Of a DNA stretch of 64,000 nt, positions 49,459-62,700 are shown in pieces. The stretch is from assembly GCA_905331475.1 (NCBI GenBank), contig CAJNYU010001571.1:198018-262017 (forward strand), read 5' to 3'. Origin of the DNA: Rotaria socialis (lineage: Eukaryota; Rotifera; Eurotatoria; Philodinida; Philodinidae). The position numbers were made by a program, and so were the translations under genes. Numbering within the stretch: position 1 is the stretch's first letter; every line of letters begins with the position of its first letter. The notes under the pieces are model-generated. The model was not told the DNA's origin and did no database searches. It saw only the letters and a list, made by a program, of their open reading frames with translations.

Positions 49459-51773
49459 ACGTGTAATGATGAGAAAAATAAATGAGTGCTAAATATATGG
49501 ATGCACTAATTGCTCTTCAACAGGGAAAAAAAGAAAATGAAAATGTTGCAAGGAAAAGCTGTTCTTCGCCAACTTTCGTCGGAATTTTAAATTAATACAT
49601 AAATGAATTATCAAAAATAACAAACATAAACTAAGTACATTTAAAAAGACTTGGTCTGGCTGAAAGCACGTAGTATAACATTTAAACAGCAATTTTCTGT
49701 AAATAACTAGAAAGGTAAATAGAGGACAATACTTCATCTTTCAAAAGCCTTTGAATAAGAAAGTTCGTAGTATTTCAATATATGTTAAAGGTTAAAGTAC
49801 ATATCTATGTATAACTATGATTATACTGTCTAACGAATCAAGTATGTATTCGTTAGTGAAGAAGTATCATTTCTTTTTGACGTAACAATGTCATATTTTT
49901 ATTATAACTAATATCAATCTAATCTTCCACAAATTTATATTCTAGTTTTTATTTTTCTCACCTTTTTAATAAAACTTGCCTCGTTATTATTCCTAAATAT
50001 ATCCGACGTTTTATATGTAAGAACTGCCTGTAGGATTGTTAGGGCATTTTAATTTTTTTTTAATGAGGTCGTAGTTTTGCTACTATAATTTTAGCTGGAT
50101 TTTTCGAGATTTATTCGTGTGAGTAAAGATTAATGCAATTGAACTATTATGCTACATAATAATGTTAGAAAATATTTTCCCCTCGACTGTAGGGACGGTC
50201 ATATGAAAAAAAAAGCATTTGTATGTTTGTGGCAGGTCAAAAGAATATCGGTTATCGTTAACATTATTTCTAAGCTTCTCAGTTTTTTTTATGAAACTTT
50301 ACCATGGGTTTTCGGGGCCGCGGAATCTGAATCCGAAATCACATTTTTAAAATATCGAAACGAATTTTCTAGAGCTTATCATGTTTTGGAAGATATTTAA
50401 CCTATATCTAGTTTGGTCATAGATAATCGAGGTCTCAGAAGTTGTACTTCATTTTGGCTATGACTGTTTTGTCTTTGATTTTCCTAGAAAAACAGTGTCT
50501 TCGAGATTGTGAAGAATCATACAGGAATAACTGAATTTTGTTCTGAGATGAAGCGTACCGTTAATATAATTTTCGGATACGCTGATGATCAACTAGTTTC
50601 TAATGGGAATATTTTAAATCTATTTCATCTGGGAAGTGTTCAGTATTGAAATGGGAGTCGGCTTTCTGTTTGATTATATTCGATGTTGAGGGTGGCGATT
50701 TTTGTTTCAATGCAGGTTCTCAGAAATGGTCACGGAGCACTCTTTGTTAAAAATAGATTTCATGAATAAATATTATAATTTACAGTTTCAAGTGAAGAGC
50801 TCGTGTCTGAAGAATCGATTGCTTTTCCTGAGTTTAACAAAACTGCAGTGGGTTGTAGATTGTGAAATATGAGTACTGTGTAGTATGGAGATTATGCAGA
50901 GAGGCAGCTGCTAGGCATGAGTGGCGCCGACGAACGGCTAGGTGCTGCTTTACTGATGGAGAGAATGGTCAGAAGCAGTAGACATGCATAAATATACCTC
51001 GACTATCTAGATATAAGTGGTTTCAAAATTGTTCAAGATTATCATCGAATTCGAGTGTTAAAATGCACTGAAGGATAAATTACTTTTAGGAGTTGCTGAT
51101 CGGGGAACTGCATTCAATGGGAAGTATACCCTCGTTGTTTTCAATTTTCTTGACTCAATGGAAGGTTTAGCTTCCTCGAAGCACTCAAGAGAGTCTTTAT
51201 TTTTGAAGGATAGGTAGCTTTTTGCAGTCTTTCGAAAGAGTGTTTTCATACTACTGTCTGATTTGTGTATTTTTTAAGTAGTTGTCTTGTGATACTTCGT
51301 TATTTCTTGTTTTATCTCAAAAAAATAAAGCACTATAAAGTTATCATACTTATACAGAATCAAAATCTAGCAAGAAGACGTATGGCGTTTAGCATTGAAA
51401 AAATATGAAGAGCGTCATTTTCTCGCTATCTTCCTGACATCATTTCTCTGAAAATGGAGCCTACCCTTGATTGAAATCGTTTCGCCGCCTATGTTAGCTT
51501 GATATTGTATACATTGTACCTATTCTAGCTACCTGTTGGTCCTTAACTCACAGTGTGCTCAGTTGAATTCAGAACAGAGAGAAGCGTGAAAATGTGTATA
51601 AGATACAGTAATCTAGCATCCATTTTTATGTCAGGGTGTAAAGTCGTATCCATTCTTTTTCAAATGCTAAAGAGTAGTGTTGTTGAAGTTTGCAGAGCAA
51701 TAAATTATATCGGAAGAGCACGACATACAGTCGAGGGTCAAGCTAGTCTAAGCGACGAGCGTTACTTCTATTT
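49459..51773. other. Gene-free stretch
   Basis: No gene recognised. It contains a fragment related to the end of the 44.8-kb MITE (51455-51497: ATTGAAATCGTTTCGCCGCC) and a second copy of the GCGCCGACGA repeat (50921-50952). Open frames up to about 117 codons (51553-51906) show no family motif and run into the next repeat. Confidence 0.4.
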
Positions 51774-52482
51774 TAAGCCCCCGCCCCTCAGAAAAGCCGA
51801 TTTTTCGAAAAAAAACAGAAATCGAGTTTTTATCATAGAAAGATTCCCCGTGGTCTCCTCTTTCAGAATATATATATCATTTTTTGAAAAAAAAGTTAAG
51901 TTTTGACAGACTTATTGAAGAAATACTCATTCATCTCCCATACTCTCACACACCACACCTTTCTAAAAATGTCTAAATGTTGGTCTTAAAACATGGGTCT
52001 CAAGCAGAAAAATTGCTATAACTTTCGTTTGGTTTTAGCTTTCCCTGATATTTTTGTTTATTTTAAAGGTCTCAATTATAGCTAACTTTTTATCAGACGG
52101 ATTTTCGATATTGAATTTCTGGACTGAGAAAAGTTCGATTTAGTGCGTTTTTTTATACCTACTTTGGTAGTCATACCGAGTAAAATACTTATAAAAAATG
52201 AACAGAAGGGAATTTCAAAACTCTATGTGATGAAAACTTGTGTATGGAGGCTAGCTTTAATTTAAAGCCGACCCGACCTCGATAGCTCTCATAGTCATGA
52301 AGTTATAGCAATTCTCGTGGAAGCTATAAAAGAAGTCATAAGTCTAGTTTAGTAAAGTATACAAGGCTGAAACTTTTACCACAAGCGTTTCTCACTAGGC
52401 CCATTCATTCGTCAAAGTTTCAGTTCAAACCTATACTCCAAAGTGGCAAGTCGATTCTGAGAGGAGGGGGGGGGGCTTATGA
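51774..52482. mobile_element. Possible ~0.7-kb inverted-repeat element with G/C-run ends
   Basis: Left end AAGCCCCCGCCCCTCAGAAA (51775) and right end, read inverted, ATAAGCCCCCCCCCCTCCTC followed by TCAGAATCGACTT resemble each other over about 30 bp. The interior is AT-rich with no gene. Target duplication not found; the G run at the right end may be inaccurate. Confidence 0.45.
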
Positions 52483-54761
52483 AACTTCGATGATGATTCA
52501 CAATCCTCAAGCAAGCACAGAGGATATAAAAATGTAAGAAGATGCACATCAAATTCATATATGAATAATTCTTCAACGTATTTTGATTCAAATATCTTAG
52601 AAGTGTTTCTTCTTTCACAGCCCGTGTTCACATCAAACATAAGCTTTCTATGGTCCATACACTTTAAAGCAAAAGAAAAACGGTTTCTTGAAATTCGCTT
52701 ACTTATATTTATAGTTTTGAAAATAGAAGCGGAATACTTCTTGGCAAATACAAGATTATGTAACTGTTCGTGTCGAGTAAATTTAAGTAAAATAATCTAT
52801 AGTTCTTGTTTGATCCGCTAATGCATTGTATTTTAATAGTATAATTATCTAAATAGATGATTGGTGGATTATTTTGTTGCACTTAGTATTGAAAAATAAA
52901 GTCTCCATAAAAAATATCGCTTCTTAGTTTATAACATCTGTCAAAACAATAAGAGAGAAAATGAAACTAATATAGAACGGAAAATACTGTTTTGGTACTT
53001 TTATCATTCCGTTTGTCCTGGGAATAACACATTTTCTAATAGTTTTAAGACCAAATTTTTTGTTTTAGCACAATAGATTCTTTAACAAATACATTAATTT
53101 TAGAAATAAGATACAATAGGAAGGCTAATGATCTATGTTTCCCTTGTCAATATTTTATGGCTCATTTTGACACGCGAATTTTACTGTGAAGCATCATAAA
53201 TAATTTTTATACTTGATGAATAACAGCAGGGATAATAGTCTGCAAAACGTTTTCGTCACATTAATAATTATGAGATATTCAGTCTTCTCGTGTACTGGCC
53301 AGATTCGATGAATATTTGAGATTTAATAACTGTGTTAACCGAGAGAAAATGAAGAATATTCTAAAGGATTTTTCTTCGATCTGGCAAATTACAACAAACA
53401 GATTCATCTATAAAATAGATTTACTGCAAATATAATAACAAACTCCGGTTTATTTAAGCGCATGGTAAATCACAAATTTAGCTTGTGTAATTTGTTTCAA
53501 ACAAGTAATAGAGAAAGTGACGATTATAATGAAAAGAAAAACTCGCGTTGATTCGAGATATTATTGGCGCTTCTGGTTGATATTTTTCGCTAGAAATTGA
53601 AAGAAAAGCTTAGTGGGAAGAAGAAGCGACAACTTCAACATTATCTATTAAGACATGATTTTTAGCACACGGCTAAGAAATCTCTTTAGATTGAGATTGT
53701 ATAATGACTATCATCTATATATGCTTCTACTTGTTTTTTTCTTTAATTCATAGATGATGTTAATTCTAATTATATAGTTTTTTCCGTTCTATGAGAAACT
53801 TTCCTTGTTGTTTTTTTTTCTTAATTTGCTTTCGCACTGGGCTTCTTGTTTCTACTAAATAACCCTTTTTTTTAAAGCTTTATTACGCTAAATATTGTTA
53901 GCTTCTATCTTTCACTTTAAATGTTCTATGTTAATAAAGAAAGGTTAACATCACCCGGATACTAGTAAGAACTAACAGACAGGAATAGAATGCTCGGATC
54001 CGGTTGTAGGATTTTATCAATTCTAGATCGAATCGAAAATGTTAGGACACTAGACATGATTAATTTGATCATACTATCTAGATTTTTACAATTTAATGGG
54101 ATGTTTCAATCGGAGACGACTGTCGCCTGTGTTCACCAACGGAAAAATCGACAAAAATGGAACGGAACAATCATTGACTGTGTCTGATGTAACTGTTTCC
54201 CATCTGAACATGAAAGAAATTTGTATTCTTTTCAATTACGAAAATAAAGGTTTATTTAAATAGAACAACGCGTGACGATTTAAATAAATATGCATTCAGA
54301 AAGCTATTTAACATCATATTTTGTAAGCAATGAATAGTGCTACCTTCGTCGAGACAGCATGTAAATTTATTTGATTAGCAAGATTTTAAAAGCAATATCG
54401 TTGTAGTAATTATATTAATTTGAGGCAATAGCATTACTTACTAAAATGTTACTAACAAGATGATGAGAATAGATCTTCTGGAAAACAATTGAGAGAAAAA
54501 GTAATCAACGTATAACGTAAGCAGTTTTCCTCATCATTACTTAGAAGAAAATCGAATTCTATTGAACACATTATAGATTTCAACAACAAAAAAAAACATG
54601 ATACATCAATGACGAAAGCGCATATAATTATATGTTGAACATGAGAAAAATATAAAATATAAAACAAGACGATTGCTCAAAGAAACTATAAAATAGAATA
54701 TTAACACCAATTATAGAGAAGGTTCTTAATTATCGTATAATTTAGATGTATCTTATAGCAT
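52483..54761. other. AT-rich gene-free stretch
   Basis: About 2.3 kb with stops in all frames and only short open frames (53990-54187 the most regular, 65 codons, no motif). No RNA gene, repeat family or regulatory site was recognised. Confidence 0.4.
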
Positions 54762-55076
54762 TCAAAGATTTTTTGGTCCTCGTTGAATTCGAGTTGGTGT
54801 TATTGAGTCATCTGATAATCTTAGTTGATCTCGACTATCATTATTTGAAGGAAATTTTTCGGCTAGTGACGAACGTCTAACTTTTGGTGCTGGAACAGGT
54901 TTGGGTGCTGGTTTATATATCACTAAATCGATACTTTGTGCACTACGGACAGTTGAATGATTTACTGCAAGACATCGTGCAATGAGACCAACGAGAATCA
55001 TTACGCCAATAAAGACAAACGCAGCAATTGATTCTATTGGTACAAAATCAAGTTTTGAACGTGATGTTGAAGACAT
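54762..55076 (-). CDS. Small single-pass membrane protein, hypothetical
   Basis: Single-exon open frame of 104 codons. Residues about 13-38 form one hydrophobic segment (ESIAAFVFIGVMILVGLIAR), followed by a polar, Pro/Lys/Ser-rich tail with KPAPKPVPAPKVRRSS and SDDSITPTRIQRG, which looks cytoplasmic and phosphorylatable. Upstream on the same strand, TATATAAAAG at 55149-55140 is a good TATA box about 65 bp before the ATG. Composition (Ala, Pro, Arg-rich) differs from random AT-rich open frames nearby. Function not recognised. Lack of introns and small size leave some doubt. Confidence 0.55.
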   Translation of the reverse strand: MSSTSRSKLDFVPIESIAAFVFIGVMILVGLIARCLAVNHSTVRSAQSIDLVIYKPAPKPVPAPKVRRSSLAEKFPSNNDSRDQLRLSDDSITPTRIQRGPKNL

Positions 55077-55139
55077 ATTGACACTCGTAGAATGCTTTTT
55101 CCCCTCGCTCCGTTTTCTTTATTCCGGCTTAAATGGTAC

Positions 55140-55149
55140 CTTTTATATA
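55140..55149 (-). promoter_or_regulatory. Candidate TATA box
   Basis: TATATAAAAG on the minus strand, placed suitably for transcription start about 30 bp downstream and the start codon at 55076. AT-rich background raises the chance rate, but the match continues into GGTACC, not A/T, so it is not just part of an A/T run. Confidence 0.45.
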
Positions 55150-58100
55150 GATGTCATGCATTAAATATAATCTCTGGTTTTACTCAAATATTAAGCAAAC
55201 ATTTACACTTTTGTCATGAAAACATTTTATCAGCTTCTGTCAAGATAAAAAAAGAGAACTATTATGTGCACTTTTTTCGGAATCCGCTAGTGCTTAAGTA
55301 AAGACAACAAGCAAAATGTTGGATGCGCCGGCTATAAGGTTTGAGCAATTTAGTATTGAAAAGATTCTCTATTGTCGAAATTCAAAAGAGGAAAAAAGTA
55401 ACACTTGGATATTTCTCAAATACAGAAAATGAATAATAAGTCAACAATATTTTAATACATTATTCATTGAAATAAATTATTATTATGTCTGTTTTATTGA
55501 ATTCAACTATTATAACAGTTGATGTTTTTTTTTCATTCGATGAACAAACATTTGTATAACATGATAAAAGAGCAATATAGTATATCTGATTTTAATCATA
55601 GAATGATGCATAATAGATACATGCAAAAGTTCTATGCTAAATAACAGAAAGTACAAAGAATCTACTTATTTATGCTTGGTTGAACGCTTTTAAGCTATTC
55701 ACATGCAAATTGTCATTGTTGGATGCCGTATGAGACCGAAAGAGTTAGAAAAAAGTAGAATCTTTTTTCTTGAAGACTTATCTAAACAACTATCCTTACA
55801 ATACTAATAGGCAAAAGTAGAGCTTTCAACTTTAGACTATTGTTATTTACAAAGAAGATAGATGTACTAGTTGGATGCGAATAAGAAAGCAAATGAAACG
55901 CTTTTGTTAGCTTGAATTGACAATTACAATAAATTTTCTACGAGAAAAAACGCACGGATATCGTTAATAAAAATAAAAAAGAGTATTCCGAAAAAACCAA
56001 AATTTTGAATAATATTCAGCGAGCAATATATGTATAGATCTTGTCTGTTAATTAAATGAATTCATCATGATTATTTATCGAGAATTCAGTGTATTTCATT
56101 TATTCTTTTGCTATCAAATCCAAACAACTACCAGTAGTTTCGCTTACATTGATAGAGAATTTTACTAAAAATTAAAGATTTTCTATGGTATCTTATCTGC
56201 AGAAATCTTCAAATCACTGACCTATATACAAAAATGTTTCATAAAGTCTTTCTTTCTTTTCTTTTATCACCTATGACGCATATTTGTCGATAAAACACTG
56301 ACAATGATCCTCACGTTTGGATATTTAACTGTAGAATTAATCAATAAACTATTTCGTTTGGATTAAAGTAAATAAAGACAAAAATAAATGTTAGCTGCGA
56401 ATCAAATATGAGAATTTATTTCAAATGTGAAATATATCTATAAAGTCTCAACAGTAGTGTGAGGTGCTAATGCATAATTATTGTATGTTAAAAATCATCG
56501 AATAAGTAAGAGATTGTGTCATGATCGAGGATAAGGAATGATTTACAGCAAACTGTATCAATTACACGAGAAACTTACTGAAATCTTTTGCGAAAAATAA
56601 CATTCGTTTTCTAACAGAACTCAACAGACTAGCAAAAAGTTTTTAAAGAAATGTTTTTGTAGAAAAAAAGAAAGTTTTCAATGAAGAACAAATGTACTGT
56701 CTACCAAAGTATATGAGTGCTGATAAGAAATTCTATTGGATTAATCTTTTACTTCATCCATTCAGTGCAACTCTTGATATTTTTCACGGCTATTTTCATC
56801 TGATATAAATGATTAATTAACTAGAATAATAAAAATGGTTTAAATTCATGTTTACTTATTTATAACTCATAAGAAAAAAGATAATTTTCTATATATAAAC
56901 TAAGTCGCTCCACTCATTTTAGAAAATATAAATTTGAACCTATGAAAACCATTAAATTCTGAATATGCAGCACTTCTATGTGCTTCATATTCAAAAAGAG
57001 AATTCTATTTAAAAGAAAGACGCCGAAGGTTAAAAAATTGGATTGCAGCACTTTGACATAGAATTGAACACAAAAATTCCAGTGATCTTTTACCATGATG
57101 ATCAAAGTAAAAGAGACAATAAATATGTTATTTAATTATTTGCGTATACTATTAAAAAAAAAACGATTTCCTATTTTTTCTTACACTCCGCACTAACTTT
57201 TATTGGCAACATTGTTATGCATTAATGTGAGATCAATCGGTTGTACGGACTAGATAATAGATAAATATTAACGAGAAACTATTTCTAAATATCGATTTTT
57301 ATATATTTTCTACGATGAAATCGATGTACAACAAATAGTCACATTTTCATTATCAAAATTCTGCTACCTAATTTTGTCGCAACTAAAGAACATAAATCAA
57401 AATGAACAATTTTACAAAAATCAATTACCTTCTTTGCTACTTGATTTTCTATATAGTTCTGGTCACAGTTTAGGTGATACGACAGTGTAAGAGATGAAAC
57501 AGTTGTTTCAGTCCAAAACAAAAATGCTATTTGTTTCGAGTAACTATTAAAAACTTTCACCTTTTATATATTTTAAAGAAAATGTTTTTTTCTTCTCTCC
57601 TAGAAAAATTGCAACCTTACGCCCATTCTCTGATATTTTTTTTTATAAAACAAGCTCTCTCTTTACCACTCGGTTTCAATGATTGTGAATGGAAACCAAA
57701 GTTTAAGGAAAGCTCTGCTCAATAAAGTTTGCCAGCAATAACACATGTATGCGAGAGACTGGGATGCTGTGCATTGCTCAGATGCATGGATTGCCAAAAA
57801 TTTCGAAAAAATTTTACTGTAACTAATCAATTTCCTTTTTCTGTGTTCGAATGAACATGTTAAGATGCAGGATGTGAAAGTTTGCTTTGTAATTGAGATT
57901 TTAAATATTATATGAAAAACGTACATTTATCATGAGTGATCTATTTCACGAGATAGCAAACTATTCGTTTTTGTCTTTTCGTTGGAAAGTAAAAATTTTA
58001 AAACATTGCCTGTGTCATATAGTGCGTTGTAACGTAATCTTTCAGCAAAAACTCATGAAATATGAATAATGAAGACTCACGCGGAATTTCAGGTTATTGG

Positions 58101-58410
58101 ACATGTCGTTTTTTACCTTTATTAGTTCAATATTTCTTGAATGCATTATAATATATAAATGAAAGCTACACTATTGTTTTCTCCCGACAACCCAAACATG
58201 CCCTGACAGCTTCCTTCAATGTATATGTTTCCTAGGAAAATTTGTTGATCGAAATTCACATAGAAATTTTATTGACGTGCACAAAAATAGATGCAAACAG
58301 CTCGGAAAAAATCTAATGAACATATACACCTTCAGCTCTTTAGCCTTGACGATGATTAAAAAAGTACTATTCATAAAATCATTTAAGAAATCAAAAGAAT
58401 ATTTTAAAAC
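55150..58410. other. AT-rich gene-free stretch
   Basis: About 3.3 kb without recognised genes or repeats. Open frames of 63-87 codons (56914-57105, 57339-57560, 57663-57926) have no motif and no supporting splice pattern. Confidence 0.4.
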
Positions 58411-58574
58411 GATGAAGCGGACATTAATTTTGATGTATTTTGAATAAAACGACCATTTTCATCAATTTGATTTCATGATTTTGATTAAAAATGAAAATCG
58501 TCACATTTTCTTCGTTAGAATATTTTTTCAATCAATAAATTTTAAATACATCCAAATTAATGTCCGTTTGATCA
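58411..58574. mobile_element. ~160-bp palindromic MITE
   Basis: Outer arms GATGAAGCGGACATTAATTT and, inverted, GATCAAACGGACATTAATTT match at most positions and continue with GATGTATTTT / GATGTATTTA. Inner blocks also pair (CGACCATTTTCAT and ATGAAAATCGTC). No coding content; target duplication unclear. Confidence 0.7.
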
Positions 58575-59401
58575 TTCAAAATGTGATTTTTTCGCTCTTT
58601 TTTATAATAAAATAAATAAAAGTCTTTAAATGCTTTTGCTTTTATAAGTCATTGGATAGATAGTAAGGATTGAAATAGCCATAGGTCATACTTTTAATTC
58701 TAGTTTTAAGTAGACAAAATTATTATTCTACATTTTATTTATCTAATAAGATAGAAGAAATTAATTACGTGTCAAAAAAAATAAGAAACATTTTTCACAG
58801 CACATCTACTTAATGCAATTTTCTTAACAGAATATATCGATTCACGTAGAATTAAAACAATAAATGAAAGCATTTAATGGACTAGAAATATGTTTTTGTA
58901 CCACTAATATTCGAATTTTTACGACGCAATATATATGACAAAAAGATCATACTCACCTATATATTTAGATGATCTCCAGACATGGCATTCGACTACGCAG
59001 TATCTATTGTGTAATAAGCTACTAGAAAACATATTTATAGATCTATGAAGATATTAACATATTTTTTAGATGCAATTGAACTGCAACTTGAAACGATTTA
59101 CAAAGAAAATTTTAGCTTTCTAAACCTATCGACTTTGTACTTGATAGTATTTTAGAAATAAAACAATAAATTGAATAATAGTCTTTTTTATCAATCAATA
59201 GTTAGTCAAATTCTCTTAAATTGATATTAAAGCATTTATTAATGACAATATTTACCGTCTTTTCGCGATATTACCTTGATCATATCAACGTACATAAGTG
59301 AAAATTCTGAAATAAAGGATTAAAAGGAAAATATCCATGCATTGAATTTTTCTACGTAATATAATTAGTTTCATATCTTTTTGCTTCTGTTTGATATAAG
59401 T

Positions 59402-59653
59402 GCTGCGATCAAGGGGGAAAAAAGCTGATTTAAACCACAGTAAAACTCAACTTACAATCAATATGAATTAACTGTATTGGAATGAGTTTGCGTGAGTTTC
59501 GGTGCCTTTGAATGATTTTCAGTAATAATTTATGATTTGGAATAGTTTTTAGTTAGTTTAGCAAATTTTTCGTTTTCTCAGACTCATTTTAAATCAGCTA
59601 AACTCAGAAAAATCATGAAACTCATAAATCGCTTTTTCCCCCTTGGCTGCGCC
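59402..59653. mobile_element. 236-bp MITE with imperfect 8-bp target duplication
   Basis: The ends CAAGGGGGAAAAAAGCTGAT and, inverted, CAAGGGGGAAAAAGCGATTT pair closely at 59410 and 59645. The flanks GCTGCGAT (59402-59409) and GCTGCGCC (59646-59653) agree at six of eight positions, suggesting an aged 8-bp duplication. The interior repeats short AACTCA/TGAGTTT-type words on both strands. Confidence 0.7.
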
Positions 59654-61125
59654 AAAACGTTGGTCATAAAACCTTTCACTTTCAACAGAAAATCTCTTTT
59701 ACAAGAAATTTCGACATTCTTCTGTAATGAGACAGTATACAATGACAAATTACTCATGAAATCCGATTTAACCCACTTGAATGCTCTGCCAAGTGCTGAT
59801 GTGCCAGTCTAAAAATAGAATAATTATCAATTACATGATTATAAGAAGATTTTTTTATAAAGATTATGCTCTCTCGCGTATTTTCGCGAGTACTCCGCTT
59901 CATTCTGCCTACGGATTTCATTGTTCACACGGCTGGGTCATATCAATAGATAATTCAATGCATATTTAGATATTAGCTCTTATCATTAGAGCGGTAATGA
60001 CGCGCAGCTTTATTTTTTTTATACACTGACATTAGACCATCATCAGAGGCAGCTAAAAATATTTTGAAATCATCAATCTAAATCTCGTCAATAACAGTTT
60101 CATTGCTAGTAGATAGAATGAATGTTACATTTAATTTAATAAATCAAATAAAAATCTTGCTCTTGGTTGCAAAACAATTTTTGCTGAGAATTATTATTAC
60201 ATTTTTCTACTAGGAAAATCTTCTTATTTTATGATTCATTCGTATAATTGTGAGAATCGTATGAATAGAAGTGATGGCAATGGTGGTTTCTATGTGCATT
60301 TTTATCTTAGTGATATTACTTGATTTCTGTTATCAAATTGAAAGTTTGCAAATAATGAAAATATGGAAAAATATATTTCATAACAATTACCAATGATAAG
60401 ATTAAGTATACGAACTCATCTTGTCATACGAGTCAAATAAAACAGAATACAATGATGAAATCTGAGTGAAATCGAAAATAGCCAGCACTCTTCTATTGAA
60501 ACAAACTCTTCGGCACTACTTTCTGCAACAATTATGAGCCAACGCCAAAATTCTGTGTATTTAAATTGCTGATATGCCTTTTAATTTTGATTTCAATCCA
60601 AACTATTCGTCTTGATTTTAGTACTGCTGTTTTATTCTAACTAAAAATATCGATTTTTCATATAATGAATACGTTATTTGCAATCGTTTTCTTCTTGAAT
60701 TCGTTATTAACCAGTAAAAAATGTAGCATCAGTACTCATAAGTACTACACCGAGCAGCTTTCTATTTTCTTTTGTAAAATGATGTAAAAACAACTATTGT
60801 ATTCTCTCAATATGTTCTATTATATGAAGCATTTATTTTGATAAAACCAATGTAATAAGTTATAAAAGAATATACTTTTGATCCTCTCCTGATAAATCAA
60901 TTTTCTTTTTCATAATATCCGACGAATACCCAAATTTTAATTTCTTTACTTTAATACGCGTATCGTATCAACACAAATACTTCAAAACCATTATTACTTT
61001 CAATGATTATCATCTCTGCAGTTTGATTAGTAAGCGGAGGGCGAGATTAGTGTGTATGCAAAATACTAAATAGCACATTAGATCGTGTATATTAGCCAAT
61101 GAAAGATACTGGTAGAATGATTTAG
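59654..61125. other. AT-rich gene-free stretch
   Basis: About 1.5 kb downstream of the 61-62 kb gene. No exon, RNA gene or repeat recognised. Confidence 0.4.
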
Positions 61126-62080
61126 TCAATAGCTTTGCCATTGTTCATCACTTGCTGAAACACCCAAACACTCGTCAGACACAGAAAAAAAACAATCGAA
61201 TACGTGCGGTGAATGATCTTCGTTAAATAGGTACACAAAAGCTCCATGTTGTGAAGGTGTCCATGATGCTTCATCATTTCCCGTGGTTACCGATTCGTAT
61301 GGATTGATAAAAGCAAAGTATAGTGCACCTCGTTTACGAAGAGATGGTAAAGTTACAGGCTAAACAACCAATATCATTATTATTCACTAGAAATATAAAG
61401 ATAAAATACGTTACTTGAAATCGATTTTGTGCCCATAATTTTTCCGTATATTCTTCTCGCCAAGGACGTGGACCTTCAAACGTTAGACCGTTGGTAGCAG
61501 ATAAAACTAATGAGTTCACAAGAATAAGTCGAAGGCTTTTAGCAGTGTTATCATCGGCAATGAAATATGCAAATCCACCAATTCTGAGCAGATCCAATTC
61601 ATACGAGTTATCTAAATTACTAGCAACATTATCGAATGGACCACAAGGTGGATAAAGCCAACAAAAGTGTGTTGCATCAGCTGGTATGTTTGCTGTTGAA
61701 CGTGCAAATCCTTTAAGAGTAATTGGAGCAATAGGAGCATGACTACCTATTATTTGTTCGCCATCGATTAATTGTTTTCGTCCAATTTTATTGATGCTGT
61801 ATTGAGATTTGGATGAAGATAAGACAAATGAAATATCGACTGAATGAACATCTGGAAATAAATTTAGAAGCCTATTAAGAAATATGATTCGTAGATACTA
61901 CACACCAAAAGGCCCTAATGAATCGAGCTCTTGACAATGATATTTCTTGTTATTATGGATGAGTTGTCGTACTAGATAAACCCAACGATCATTTTGATAA
62001 AATATTGTGCTGTCTTGTGGTATTCCAGCTTCTTCAAGCTTTTGAACGACTGACAACGGTAGCAAATTAATATCATCCAT
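61126..62080 (-). CDS. Unrecognised 281-aa protein, three exons
   Basis: Exons 62080-61906, 61851-61415 and 61359-61126 join in phase to 282 codons including the stop, with clean GT-AG introns of 54 and 55 bp, the normal size here. The start MDDINLLPLSVVQKLEEAGI lies 12 bp after an acceptor-like TTACAG. No signal peptide or membrane segment is evident; the protein looks globular and soluble, with a Trp/Pro/Cys cluster (HFCWLYPPCGPFD), GFAYFIADDNTAKSL, LTFEGPRPWREEY and a C-terminal GALYFAFINPYES...WTPSQHG segment. Regular exon structure and protein-like composition support a real gene. I do not recognise the family and give no function. Confidence 0.75.
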
Positions 62081-62700
62081 TTGAAAAATATTCTGTAAAT
62101 TACAGTATTTGATTAAATGCTGGTTGTTGACTGTTTTGCGTTCTTGTAGCTAATTTAACAACGCCAAGGGTATATGACGAACATGTGTGTAGCCTGTTTT
62201 GCAAATAATCTTGAAAGAAAAAGAATAGCGCTTGAAAACACCTATGTAAAACAAAATGTTGCGTAGAGAAAAGAAGTATGTCAACATTGTTTTTTTAGAA
62301 TTCAAATATGTTTGGTCACATATAAAGCAGATTGTCCTATTTACCACTTTCGTTGAAATAGAAAATTTTTCTTTCTTACTATGTGTGTACTTTTTCTTTG
62401 TGTTGTAACTACACACTCGTTCGAAAAGTGAGTACTACTAAAATCGGTTAGTGTGTCCGACCGGCCGTCCATTTATTCGATAACTCTTCACAGTTACATT
62501 CGATTGAGCCGAAATTTTGTGCACAGAATTGTCTCATCAATATCTAGGTTGAGTTCGAAGATGAAAAGGATCCGTCAAGAAATGGCTGAGTTATCGAAAA
62601 AATTGTCATTTTTGATCAGATCATCCCTGAGGGGGAGTACAGGGATTTTTCAAAAAACTTTTTTTTCTCAGAATTATCCACAACATATATAAATCGACTC
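62081..62700. other. Upstream region of the 61-62 kb gene
   Basis: About 620 bp, AT-rich to 62440 and then less so. Promoter of the minus-strand gene expected near 62090-62300; no clear TATA. Open frames at 62150-62416 and 62453-62692 have no motif. Confidence 0.4.

Noticed and set aside
51553..51906. 117-codon open frame
   Set aside because: No motif, runs into the inverted-repeat end at 51775, composition typical of chance frames.
62150..62692. Two open frames (88 and 79 codons) upstream of the 61-62 kb gene
   Set aside because: No motif and no splice link to the gene; probably chance.
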